A stretch of 64,000 nt of DNA from Rugalucina vietnamica. Taxonomy: Eukaryota > Mollusca > Bivalvia > Lucinida > Lucinidae. The DNA lies in the NCBI GenBank assembly GCA_964017185.1, contig OZ024870.1, positions 58,158,312 through 58,222,311 on the forward strand, given 5' to 3'. The position numbers were made by a program, and so were the translations under genes. Under the pieces are notes generated by a model. The model did not search any database and was not told the origin of the DNA. It was given only the letters and a program-made list of their open reading frames with translations. Below are positions 56,822 to 64,000 of the stretch, in pieces. Every line of letters starts with the position of its first letter. The first letter of the stretch is position 1.

Positions 56822-59800
56822 TATTTGTTTGTTCTGTTTTTGTGGTTTAGCGTTCCAACAGCTTTGGTCATTTCGAGATGTTGCCCACATTTTATAGAAC
56901 ATTTACCCATGGCATCCAAAGAGTGTTCAAATATAACCGCCCAATTAGGCCCATATGGTTTGTATGTATGGGTGGTTTTGACTTGAACCACTTTTCCTGG
57001 GTAGGCTCAGACCTGAGCGTTTAACCAGTAATGTGTAATCAGATGGTCAGTCAAAAGCGTAGAAGCTTTGTCTGGAGGCACAAGCAGTCGATCTATTTCT
57101 TTACGTGCCAGTGGACGGGGCCCGACTTTGTTTATCTATTTTCTGTATTGGAATCATATCTGGACGACCCATACTCTCTCTCTGGCACTTGAAGCCTTAG
57201 TTAGGTGATAACAGTCTCAGATAGCTACAATATATTTCCCGTGTAAACTGTCAACTCCAGAGAAGCCGATTCTTCTTGGTTTCCTGTGATATATGGTTGG
57301 TATCGGGTTGGTTTGTATACCCAGTACACTAATGAGTTGAGTACAAGCGACCGTTTTAGCTTGGAAGGAATGTATACAAGACCATCGCGTCGGAACCTTT
57401 ACGCCTTGGGAACGAAGGCTATTGTTGTCCATTTTGCCGAATTATCAAAGTGGAAGGCCGTGTGTAGACTTACACACAGACAGAGAACGAAGCCTCCGTG
57501 ACATAGTGTTTTAAGCTAATCGCCAAGTGCACAGCTGACATCGTGAGTTCGATTCCGAACTTTTCTTACCGGGATGAGACTTTAAACCGGGGTCCCGTCT
57601 CTATATGACCATGGCCATTGAGTGGAATGTAAAACACTACAATACTAATACAACCAATCAATAGACAGAGACGTAGAAGTACGAATATACAGACGATACT
57701 GCATAAGCCTGTACCATCTAGTGCTTTTAAAATTGCAAGGAATGGAAGATAAACCGTTATGATTTCGGTTGCTAGGCTTACTCGGGCGATATTTTGGTGA
57801 AAATGCGCAGATGCCCTGGCTCAACACAGGCTTTGTTTTAACGCATTTGTGATGCAGTTAATAAATTATTCCCTGCTACGTTGTGGCTCAAATAAGGTTT
57901 AGACGATCACGCCTTGTCGAGTTTTGTCATTTGGATAAAAAAACTAGATCTTGCCATATGCGAAAAGCAAAGGGAAACTACTCAGATGGCAAAATCATTA
58001 CCGATCTTTTTTGTGAAAGTTTAAACATCTCAGCAATTTTACGTTAAATGATACAACTTTCAACATTGTTTTTACTCTTTCAATACTAAAAATACACATA
58101 AAATTGAGGCGGAGCTGAGTGTAGCACGTTATTCGTGTTAAAAACCGAACTAGAAGTACAGACTTCTTGCCTACTCTTTACAATGCAACGACATTTCCGT
58201 CAGTGACATGAATTAAGAACGTGACCTGCAGCGATAAAGATTATGATGAAGACCACCCTGCCGTAGCATGATTTTTTTTTCTTTAACTAAGCACATCTCT
58301 GTTGACAATGCGCATCAACGGAAGAAGCCAGCATACACAATAAACTCCGTAATGTAAGATTTCTAAAATACCACATGTAGATAACATAATTTCGTGAATG
58401 TTAAGACGGAACTGCGTGTGTTTGGGAATACATGTGTGTGTGCATCAATCAGTCACAAATAATATAGGGCTTCAAAATGTTTCCAACAGGAGCACCCGTA
58501 AAATTGGTTTCATAATTTTAGCTATTTGAAGTCAGGTCATAATCAAATTCAGCATGTCTTGTCCAGTATGTAAGTTTGTTTGCTTGTTTCTGTTTGTTTT
58601 TCTCTCAGCGAGCACTTGCATACAACAAATCTTATTAAAGCACAATCAATTATCGGTTCCGCAAGGTGCGCTTAATTGAATGACGTCATACTACGTGCCC
58701 CGATTCGATGACGTCGTCGTTCAATGGCGCGCTCATCCGTGGACGTTTTGGAAGACAAAAAGAGAAGAAAAGTTTATTTTTAACCATGGTCACAGGCAAT
58801 AACAACAACGAGACCTGAACAAACCTAAAACATATTGCAATACTGTTGTACTCTCAAAGTTTCATCGTTGTTAAAGGCTGTGGCCACAGTCAAATCTGAG
58901 AGTGAAAACGCAAAATCGGGCCAAAAACACGAAAAACCGGCGACCTACCCATGTTTAACACATTGTAGTGCCGACCCGGGCCAATATAATCGGAAAAAAA
59001 AGTTCAGACCCTGAGAATTGAAATGTTACTTGTGCTATTGAATACGTTTTCCACTCAATACAACGAGTTTGATTTTTCCGCAATTTACAGGGCCGATTCA
59101 GCTGGTTCGTGAATTTTGTCCTTTTACATGAAGCATCTATAGGAATGGGAAACCAATGTGTTTATAAATAATCCAGGTCACATGACCAAGATGGTCACCC
59201 TGCCCGTATATGGTAAAAACCCTTCGGAACCACTGGACTGATTTCAAGGAAACTTAGCATGAAGCATCGGGGACTCAAGTACTACAATGTGTTTATAAAT
59301 CATGACCCTGTGATGACACTGACCTATCAGGACTGAAATATAGTTGACAAGACAATGACCATTACTGAAACAAACAAAAATCCTTGTGAAAATCTTAGGG
59401 ACTTTCATAGCATCAGGAAAACATGTCCGTGAAATACATACCCCCTCATACCCCACTTTTATATAGTAAAACTGGGTTATGCAGGGGTATACATATTTTT
59501 CTTATTTTTGCTCCAAAACATAGATTATGGGTACACGTTAGAACCGCCTCGCCGAGGCGGTTCTAACGAGTACCCACAATCTATGTTTTGGAGCAAATAT
59601 ATGAAAATATCAAAAAATTTTCAGCTGAAATTTTTCAAATTTTAAAGCTAAAAAAATCTCTATATATTGCATGGGCAAGTTTTCGTAAGGGTGTACCCAC
59701 CTAATTCCTCTCTTTCCTGTTCTATGGCAAGTAATGTTGTGACTTTCTTATCATCTTGAAGTAATCTCTTCAACTGTATACAGAAGGCACTGCCCCAGAT

Positions 59801-62022
59801 ACCTGCAGAAGTATGGAAAAACATAGGAGCCGCTGTATCAGTGAACCAAAAATCTGCATTGTGAAAACAAAGGTGCAGATCAGCTGTGCAGTAACTGCAC
59901 AGCTGATCAGCACCTTTGTTTTCACTACTCCGATAGTACAATTCCTCTTCTACTTACATGGAAATCCAAAATTTCAAGCCTCTAGCCTGCTTCTGTGGCT
60001 TTACAGCCTGGTTTGTTTCGGACATGGTCAGAAACACAGGTTGTTGGTTTTCTCATGCTGGATGAACTCTTGAGTACATGTATTAGTTAGGTTTGTCTGC
60101 ACTATTTGCAAAGACCGTCAAAGTGAAGAAAAATCTTGAAATTTACCTTTTTTATATTCATTTTTAGCTCGCCTGTACGAAAGTACAGGAAGAGCTATTG
60201 CAGTCAGCCCTGCGTCGGCGTTCGCGTTCACATTAGTGTTCGCGTTCACGTTGCTCAAATGTTAAAGTTTTTTATTAAAGTTTTTGTAAGTCTATATCTC
60301 TTGACCATGTTGATGGATCAAGTTGATACTTTGCATGTTGGTAGACATTGGTCTGAAGTTTTATGCAGTACCATCATGACCCACCCTGGGTGACCCTGAG
60401 GTCAAGGTCACAGACTTAGAAATTTTGTGTTAAAGTTTTTGGTTAACGTTTTTTATGAGTCTGTATCTCTTGAACATGTTGATGGATCAAGTTGATACTT
60501 TGTATGTTGGTAGATATTGGTCTTAAGTTTTATGCTGTACCATCATGACCTACCCTAGGTGACCTTTAGGTCAAGATCACAGACTTAGAAATTTTGTGTT
60601 ATGTTTTTGGTTAAAGTTTTTATAAGTCTATATCTTTTAAGCATGGCAATGGATCAAGTTGATACTTTACATGTTAGTAGATATTGGTCTGAAGTTTTAT
60701 GCAGTACCATCATGACTCACCCTGGGTGATTTTAAGGTCAAGGCCGTGGACTTGGTAATTTTGTGTTTAAGTTTTGGTTAAACTTTTTACAAGTATCAAG
60801 TTGATACTTTGCTTATAGATATTGGTCTTAAGTTTTATGCTGTACCATCACAACCCACCTGAGTGACCTTGAGGTCAATAGATTTTGATATATTTAGTGG
60901 CAAAGCACAAGTTGGGCGAGCTACGCTGTCCTGCGACAGCTCTTATTTCATCAACTTGGCTTTTTCAGAAAATTTATTTTGATACTTACCATCCCCTGTA
61001 CCAAAATCTATTTCATTGTCCCTTAAATCAAGTATATGTAATTGAGAAATATTGGCCTTCAGATGTTATAGCCAACTCATTATTGTTTATAGAAGTTATG
61101 GTGTAGCATTACTGATCATTACTTACCTTGTAGAAAATGTAATGGCGGTTCCTCAAATTTCTTCACCAGATGACCCATGAAGAACTTGCTACCAAATAAC
61201 TCTGGCTTCATGAAGGTTCCATACTTTGGCATACCAATCTCAAACGGACTGAACTCCATCCACTCTATAATGAACATATGCAGGTTAGTCATCAGGATAA
61301 CATGTCCGTTATATGCACCCCTATACTCCACTTTTATATAGCAAAACTGGAGTTTACAGGGTTATACATTTTTCCTATTTTTGCTTAAAAACAATGACTG
61401 TGGGTACTCATAAGTATAAAGTAGCTTTGTATAAATTACAAAATACAATGACTCATTCATATTTGAGCCTGTGCGTGACAAAACCAACAATTTGGGTTTC
61501 CCACCAGGTCCGACACAAACTGGGCTGTACAGTCACAGAAGCAGGCTAGAAACTTGAAATTTCGGATTTAAGAAGACGAGGAATTGTACTATCCATGTAG
61601 CGAAAACAAAGGCGCTGATCAGCTTCGCAGTGACCGCGAAGCTGATCTGCGTCTTTGTTTTCGCATTTGCAAATTGTTGGTTTTCTCATGCACAGGCTCA
61701 TTTTTTAAAATTTCACATTTTGGCCTGGCTGACCCTGTTCTAGAATGCCCAGAATGCTTAAATTAAAAAACCCTGAGACCCAATCTGAAGAGACAATTTC
61801 TTATCATAGCAAAGAAATGTTGATTGAACATAAATGATTAAACTGAACTAATAAAAGACCAAAATACGCTTGTTCAATCTTAGTACATGTGATTATGAAT
61901 GTCTTACCATGGAAGACCATTGCAGAAACATGTTTTTTCACATGCAGACAAGAATACATTGGCATGGGAATTTTTCCATCGGCTACCTTCTTCTGTTGGT
62001 CTGTGAGCTTGGAATTTAATCT
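46295..62022 (-). CDS. Cytosolic phospholipase A2, group IV-like, last eight exons found (5' end outside window)
   Basis: Eight exons join with consistent phases into 1560 nt (519 residues plus stop). The family hydrolyses the sn-2 ester of membrane phospholipids at the cytosolic face, often to release arachidonate. Conserved text in order: '[19 protein letters not shown]', 'LFGSKFFMG', 'GIWGSAF', an acidic Ser-rich loop, '[20 protein letters not shown]', '[18 protein letters not shown]' and 'ATTEFNT'-type C-terminal text (here [10 protein letters not shown]). The Asp of VVDGG corresponds to the catalytic Asp. The Ser of YPFSPF (53021-53023) matches the proline-directed phosphorylation site of vertebrate PLA2G4A. 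The GxSGS nucleophile exon, the C2 domain and the start codon are not in the window. A basic then acidic tail of about 75 residues extends the usual C-terminus. Confidence 0.88.
46747..46966 (+). repeat. Palindromic MITE family A, copy A4, 20 bp from an acceptor
   Basis: Starts CATCAGGATAACATGTCCGT and ends GGGCAAGTTTTCGTAAT. The left half of the central stem is deleted. Its start lies 20 bp from the terminal-exon acceptor. Confidence 0.75.
47158..47298 (+). repeat. Palindromic MITE family B, right half, next to a donor
   Basis: Runs from CTGCGAAGCTGATCAGTGCC to the family end CCGGTTTTCTCGCG. Its end lies about 9 bp from the donor of exon 47309-47495. With A4 it makes up most of this 583-bp intron. 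Confidence 0.7.
47309..47495 (-). CDS. Phospholipase A2 exon, penultimate
   Basis: The acceptor CATTTACATTGCAG|GAG and the donor TTTCCAG|GTATAG (GT at 47308-47307) bound 62 codons plus one base. It encodes '[20 protein letters not shown]', '[11 protein letters not shown]' and '[12 protein letters not shown]', all close to vertebrate PLA2G4 text. Confidence 0.88.
47545..48400. mobile_element. Palindromic MITE family C with a nested second palindrome
   Basis: The outer ends CTGGGCCCAGTTGTTCAAAA and TTTTGAACAACTGGGCCCTG are inverted. A hairpin characteristic of family C (TGTTGATAAAATATGAGAAT with its complement) lies at 48215-48310. A second element with its own inverted ends (TTAACGCCTGATTTTGGCCT and AGGCCAAAATCAGGCCTTAA) and GTTGCCATGGCAAC palindromes lies inside at 47608-48181. 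The simple form of family C is at 52528-52793. Confidence 0.75.
48660..48718 (+). repeat. (TTTA)n/(GT)n microsatellite
   Basis: Short TTTATTTA and GTGTGTGT runs within the intron before the catalytic-Asp exon donor. Confidence 0.85.
48776..48960 (-). CDS. Phospholipase A2 exon with the catalytic Asp motif
   Basis: The acceptor CAACTTTCACAG|GTGTAG and the donor CCCTTCAAG|GTAATG (GT at 48775-48774) bound 185 nt. The exon encodes '[20 protein letters not shown]', '[17 protein letters not shown]' and 'SPPFK'. The Asp in VVDGG aligns with the catalytic Asp of PLA2G4A, where the usual text is DSG rather than DGG. Confidence 0.9.
48985..49241 (-). repeat. Palindromic MITE family A, copy A5, near an acceptor
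   Basis: Reverse-orientation copy with central GGGTACATGTTAGAACCGCC, ending ACCGACACGTCTTCGTGATG. The element begins about 25-40 bp upstream of the catalytic-Asp exon acceptor. Confidence 0.7.
49242..50508. other. Phospholipase intron, no feature recognised
   Basis: AT-rich intron. Part near 50185-50320 (TGTATTAACAGTGCATATAT, TGACACGGATATTTA) is similar to 55254-55365, so it is a diverged dispersed repeat. No exon is found. Confidence 0.45.
50509..50962. repeat. TIR element in phospholipase intron (about 450 bp)
   Basis: ACCATATTCATTCTAATTAG at the left is inverted to CTAATTAGAATGAATACGGT at the right. Words like CTAATTAGCGCACA occur inside. No gene. Confidence 0.6.
50963..52051. other. Phospholipase intron with AAATGCCC repeats
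   Basis: The word TAATAAATGCCCA recurs near 51452, 51527 and 51777 together with AACGCCCGGGTATTTAATAG. It is an unnamed dispersed repeat. No exon is found. Confidence 0.45.
52052..52120 (-). CDS. Phospholipase A2 69-bp exon
   Basis: The acceptor TTTTTTATCAG|CCTCC and the donor ACATGG|GTAGGTG bound a 69-nt exon in phase 1 at both ends. It encodes '[20 protein letters not shown]', a basic linker before the catalytic-Asp exon. It is too short to show up as a long open frame, but both splice phases fit the neighbours exactly. Confidence 0.8.
52203..52440 (-). repeat. Palindromic MITE family D, copy 3
   Basis: Inverse copy with perfect central stem: AGCCCCAGATGTGACGCCGC / GCGGCGTCACATCTGGGGCT. 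Ends TATAAGCCTGGCGTCC and ATTCCATTCGTCAAATATGG. Confidence 0.8.
52528..52793. repeat. Palindromic MITE family C, simple copy
   Basis: Ends CTGGGCCCAGTTCAAAATTA and TTTTGAACAACTGGCCCCCG. The central hairpin is GATAAAATGTGAGAATCCTT / AAGGATTCTCACATTTTATC. It lies 178 bp from exon 52972-53304. Confidence 0.8.
52972..53304 (-). CDS. Phospholipase A2 exon with acidic loop and Ser-Pro site
   Basis: The acceptor TTTATGTTTACAG|AGCG and the donor CTTGAAG|GTACAG bound 333 nt. It starts with an acidic Ser/Asp-rich disordered loop ('[12 protein letters not shown]'), then '[20 protein letters not shown]', '[13 protein letters not shown]' and 'AYPFSPFTS'. The Ser at 53021-53023 precedes Pro, as in the MAP-kinase site of PLA2G4A. 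Conservation of regulation is inference. Confidence 0.85.
53411..53560 (+). repeat. Noncoding repeat E, 5' end only
   Basis: TTAGCTCACCTGAGCAGAAG and GCTCACAGGTGAGCTTACAG form the self-complementary start of E, also seen at 62528. The copy is truncated at about 53560. Confidence 0.6.
53561..54467. other. Phospholipase intron, no feature recognised
   Basis: No exon or named repeat. A GACGTCAT...ATGACGTTAT pair near 53660-53730 is a small inverted repeat. Confidence 0.4.
54468..54664. repeat. Palindromic MITE family B copy
   Basis: Central stem AGATCAGCTTCGCAGTGACC / GCGAAGCTGATCAGCGCC and end CCGGTTTTCTCGCGTCGCGG. Confidence 0.75.
54665..55080. repeat. Palindromic region with hairpin 54972-55069
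   Basis: CATTAACATTCGCTAGGTCC and GGACCTTGCGAATGTTAGTG are inverted, with GTGTTGAAAACCG / GATGTTTTCAACAC inside. Farther out, ATAAACATGTGATGAGGCTT (54762) is inverse to AGCCTCATCACATTTTCATA (55145), so the whole region may be a larger palindromic element to about 55280. Confidence 0.55.
55081..56039. other. Phospholipase intron, no gene
   Basis: 55254-55365 resembles 50185-50320. Otherwise unassigned. Confidence 0.4.
56040..56230 (+). repeat. Dispersed repeat F, copy 3 (partial)
   Basis: GTCAACAGCTATGATCATGT and GGGAAGTTGCCTCATTTTTA match the first half of F. Confidence 0.55.
56769..56823 (+). repeat. (TTTC)n microsatellite
   Basis: About 13 near-perfect TTTC units directly before repeat F copy 4. 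Confidence 0.9.
56825..57120 (+). repeat. Dispersed repeat F, copy 4
   Basis: Contains CATTTTATAGAACATTTACC, CTTTTCCTGGGTAGGCTCAG and AGCGTTTAACCAGTAAT, in the order of copies 1 and 2. Confidence 0.6.
57121..57496. other. Phospholipase intron, no gene
   Basis: Unassigned. Opposing 71-codon frames here have no domain. Confidence 0.4.
57497..57650 (+). repeat. tRNA-derived SINE-like element (SINE type 2), copy 2
   Basis: B-box word GTGAGTTCGATTCC and tail GAGACTTTAAACCGGGGTCC match the copy at 3862-4008. Confidence 0.55.
57651..59104. other. Phospholipase intron, no feature recognised
   Basis: No exon with matching phase and no known repeat is seen. Confidence 0.4.
59105..59405 (+). repeat. 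Noncoding repeat E, partial
   Basis: Carries AGGTCACATGACCAAGATGG, CGTATATGGTAAAAACC and AACTTAGCATGAAGCAT. Confidence 0.6.
59411..59688 (+). repeat. Palindromic MITE family A, copy A6, 11 bp from a donor
   Basis: The best-preserved copy. Central stem: GGTACACGTTAGAACCGCCT / AGGCGGTTCTAACGAGTACC, around CGCCGAGGCG. Its end (GGGCAAGTTTTCGTAA) is 11 bp from the donor GT of exon 59701-59802. Confidence 0.85.
59701..59802 (-). CDS. Phospholipase A2 exon 'GIWGSAF'
   Basis: The acceptor CATACTTCTGCAG|GTATC and the donor GGAATTAG|GTGGGT bound 102 nt, phase 1 at both ends. It encodes '[20 protein letters not shown]' and an acidic stretch. The WGSAF text is conserved in PLA2G4 proteins. Confidence 0.85.
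59846..60068 (+). repeat. Palindromic MITE family B, 43 bp from an acceptor
   Basis: Centre AGATCAGCTGTGCAGTAACT / GCACAGCTGATCAGCACCTT and end GTTGTTGGTTTTCTCATGCT. Only the terminal part of the left arm is missing. Confidence 0.7.
60163..60946 (+). repeat. Bordered tandem repeat (AGCTCGCCTGTACGAAAGTACAGG type)
   Basis: It opens with a short palindrome (CCTGTACGAAAGTACAGG) next to AGCTCGC and closes with GGGCGAGCTACGCTGTCCTG. Between them lie four tandem blocks of about 170 bp that start near 60255, 60432, 60600 and 60770 and share GGATCAAGTTGATACTTT. It is organised like repeat E but is a different sequence. Confidence 0.65.
61127..61264 (-). CDS. Phospholipase A2 exon '[11 protein letters not shown]'
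   Basis: The acceptor GTTCATTATAG|AGTGG and the donor CTACAAG|GTAAGT bound 138 nt, phase 1 at both ends. It encodes '[20 protein letters not shown]' and '[10 protein letters not shown]', the best-conserved stretch of the gene. Confidence 0.9.
61290..61411 (+). repeat. Palindromic MITE family A, copy A7 (left half), 24 bp from an acceptor
   Basis: Starts CATCAGGATAACATGTCCGT and stops in the central GTGGGTACTCA. It lies 24 bp upstream of the acceptor of exon 61127-61264. Confidence 0.7.
61470..61703. repeat. Palindromic MITE family B, reference copy
   Basis: A near-perfect palindrome: ends GCCTGTGCGTGACAAAACCA and TTGGTTTTCTCATGCACAGG, centre GCTGATCAGCTTCGCAGTGA / CCGCGAAGCTGATCTGCG. With A7 it fills most of the 643-bp intron. 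Confidence 0.8.
61908..62022 (-). CDS. Phospholipase A2, most upstream exon seen
   Basis: The acceptor TTTTTCCAAGCAG|AGATTA and the donor TTCCATG|GTAAGA bound 115 nt, read in phase 0. It encodes '[20 protein letters not shown]' and '[16 protein letters not shown]', similar to the segment just before the WxEFSP block of PLA2G4. The preceding exons, including the GxSGS nucleophile, were not found up to position 64000. Confidence 0.8.
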
Positions 62023-62048
62023 CTGCTTGGAAAAAGTGAGAAAGCAAC

Positions 62049-62312
62049 ATTACGAAAACACGCTAACGTAATACATATATAGATTTTTCTTAAGTTGTAA
62101 AAAATTGAATATTTTCAGTAGAAAACATTTGATATTTTACTTATTTTTGCTCAAAACATAGAACTGCCTCGGTGAGGCGGTTCTAACAAGTTCGCACAAT
62201 CTATGTTTTAGAGCAAAAATAAGAAAAATAGGTATACCCCTGCATACCCCAGTTTCGCTATAAAAAAGTGGGGTTTAGGGTATATATATTACACGGACAT
62301 GTTAACCCGATG
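62049..62312 (-). repeat. Palindromic MITE family A, copy A8, 25 bp from an acceptor
   Basis: Reverse copy with central GAACTGCCTCGGTGAGGCGG and the end ATTACACGGACATGTTAACC. It lies 25 bp upstream of the acceptor of exon 61908-62022. Confidence 0.75.
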
Positions 62313-62527
62313 AAAACATGAAATATGTGTAAAAAGGAAAGAGAAAACAGCATGCTGAAGTTTTGGAAAACTGCAAATGATATACTGATTACAATACAAA
62401 AAGAAAAGACATGGTCATTTTTATATAAGAAGTAGATTATAAAGTCAGTGGCCAGTGTCTTCAGTTGTTCATATCTTTGGTAAGTCTAGATTCTGCATGA
62501 TAATACAGCTCTTTTATGTTCATATTT

Positions 62528-63895
62528 TTTAGCTCACCTGAGCCGTTAGGCTCACAAGGTGAGCTTATAGGATGGCCATGATCCAGCGTCCGTCCGTCCG
62601 TCGTCGTTGTCGTCGTCGTCCACAATTTCAAAGATCTTCTCCTCTGAAACTCCTTGGCCAATCAAAGCCAAACTTCAGGTTGAGCATCCTTAGGAAGGGG
62701 GAACAAGTTTATATAAATGGTCCAGGTCACATGACCAAGATGGCCACCATGCCCATATATGGTAAAAACCATAAAAAAATCTTCTCTGGAACCGGTGGAC
62801 CAATTTCAACGAAACTTGGTATGTAGCATTGGGGACTCTGGCCCATCATAGTTTATATAAATCATGACCTTTGGTTGACCTTGACCTATTTTATGACAAG
62901 CTAAATTTTGGTTACATAGGCTTTTCAATGGAAAAAAGTGAAAACATGGAATTTTTCAAGTTTTGTGGCCTGTGACCTGAAAGTTGGTAGATACAGACAA
63001 CATGTTGAGCTGACAAAGTGTTGTGAGTATTAAAGGTCAAGGTCATTTCTTGACCTTGGCCAAAGGTCATTTACAAATTAAATGTAAAATTTAATTTTCT
63101 CAGTAACCGCTTGACCAATTAGAGCCAGATTTTATATATGCAGTATCCTTGGGATAAGGGGAACGAAAGTTTATATAAATGGTCAAGGTCACATGACCAA
63201 GTTGGCCGCCATGGCTATAAATAGTGAAAACCTTTAAAAATCTTCTTCTCCAGAACCAGAAAGGCCTACGATTTTGAAACTTGGCATGAAGCATCAGGGA
63301 GAAGAGCTCTACAAAGTTTATGTAAATCATGACCTTGGGATGACCTTGACCTATTTTACGGCAAGGTCAACATAGGTCGACCATGCATTTGAATGTGGAA
63401 AATTGTCAAAATGTCAATTGAAGGGAAAAACTTTATGGAAATGGGTAAATGGACTGAAGATTTATGATTCTGAAAAAAATGGACCCCAGGGGCAGGTCTT
63501 CCCCCACCCCGGGGCAATTTACATGTATGTATATTACCATAATATTTAAAGATCTTCTCCTCTGAAACCGCTTGTCCAATCAAAGCCAAACTTCATGTGG
63601 AGCATGCTTAGGACATGTAGGAAGGGAGAATGAAAGTTTATATAAATGGCCAAGGTCACCTGCCCTAGATGGCCACCATAGCTATAAATAGCAAAAACCT
63701 TTAAAAATCTTCTTCTCCAGAACCAGAAGGCCTATGATTTTGAAACTTGGCATGAAGCATCAGGGAGAGGAGCTCTACAAAGTTGATATAAATCATGACC
63801 TATGGATGACCTTGACCTATTTTATGGCAAGATCAGCTGAGGTCACATATCCCAGATCTCCGGTGAGCGTTTACAGGACCATTGGTCCTCTGGTT
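62528..63895 (+). repeat. Noncoding repeat E, longest copy
   Basis: It opens with the self-complementary AGCTCACCTGAGCCGTTAGG / CTCACAAGGTGAGCTTATAG and closes with CCGGTGAGCGTTTACAGGAC. Inside are three or more tandem blocks with CCTCTGAAAC, CCAATCAAAGCCAAACTTCA and GGTCACATGACCAAGATGGC. A short trinucleotide-like CGTCCGTCCGTCGTCGTTGT run follows the start. Its strand-asymmetric layout and fixed ends suggest one mobile unit, but no protein is encoded. Confidence 0.7.
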
Positions 63896-64000
63896 CTTCT
63901 TAAGCAGAAGTGCAGTTGCTAGGTGATAAAGCATCAGACTCTTGAGCTCCTGGCAACCAGTGCCAAAATCTGCCATGCATTTTGTGTCCTTCAGCAAGAA

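Noticed and set aside
62461-62661. Minus-strand frame ending 'YYHAESRLTKDMNN' as a further phospholipase exon
   Set aside because: I could not align it with any phospholipase segment, and it has no fitting acceptor/donor pair. Part of it is repeat E.

Overview
This is a eukaryotic, AT-rich, intron-bearing and very repeat-dense stretch of DNA. The dispersed repeats, many short palindromic elements and the two recognisable gene families suggest a lophotrochozoan animal, most likely a bivalve mollusc. That assignment is inference from gene and repeat style; no species-diagnostic gene is present.

Three genes can be supported. (1) At 5301-7047 (+) lies a C2H2 zinc-finger exon followed by a long open frame with a charged coiled coil and a C-terminal KCTD/T1-type BTB domain. 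The two frames differ, and either a 157-bp intron or lesions separate them. (2) At 9857-14646 (+) lies a two-exon gene for a type II membrane protein of the HtrL/YibB family. Exon 1 (9857-9949) encodes the signal anchor, and exon 2 (13663-14646) encodes the whole family domain, joined in phase 0 (358 aa). (3) At 46295-62022 (-) lie the last eight exons found of a cytosolic (group IV) phospholipase A2 gene. They are joined by consistent splice sites into 519 codons that hold the catalytic Asp motif, a conserved Ser-Pro site and the C-terminus. The C2 domain and the catalytic Ser exons lie outside the window.

Layout: 1-5300 SINE-like and palindromic repeats; 5301-7047 zinc finger/BTB gene; 7236-9200 bivalve-type noncoding repeats; 9857-14646 HtrL-like gene with a repeat-filled intron; 15051-15563 a miniature LTR element (TRIM); 17045-18180 a LINE fragment split by a CpG-rich element; 20379-23271 a large fold-back element; 24800-25280 LINE tail; 26251-26862 hairpin plus tRNA-derived SINE; 26940-28060 G-rich minisatellite split by a second TRIM; 28595-32035 a decayed LINE (+); 33996-38720 a decayed LINE (-) split by another LINE (+); 40200-41060 a 16-bp minisatellite abutting a C-rich tract; 42070-43145 a TIR element; 45994-62312 the phospholipase gene, whose introns are largely made of palindromic MITEs; 62528-63895 a full copy of a noncoding bivalve-type repeat.

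The most striking unexplained pattern is one palindromic MITE family (family A here). Seven of its eight copies lie about 6-40 bp from a splice site or stop codon of two unrelated genes. Also notable are three elements built almost wholly of degenerate copies of one short palindromic word (TCGCGA-, TTCACATGTGAA- and ACGCGT-like); one of them is cleanly inserted in a LINE.
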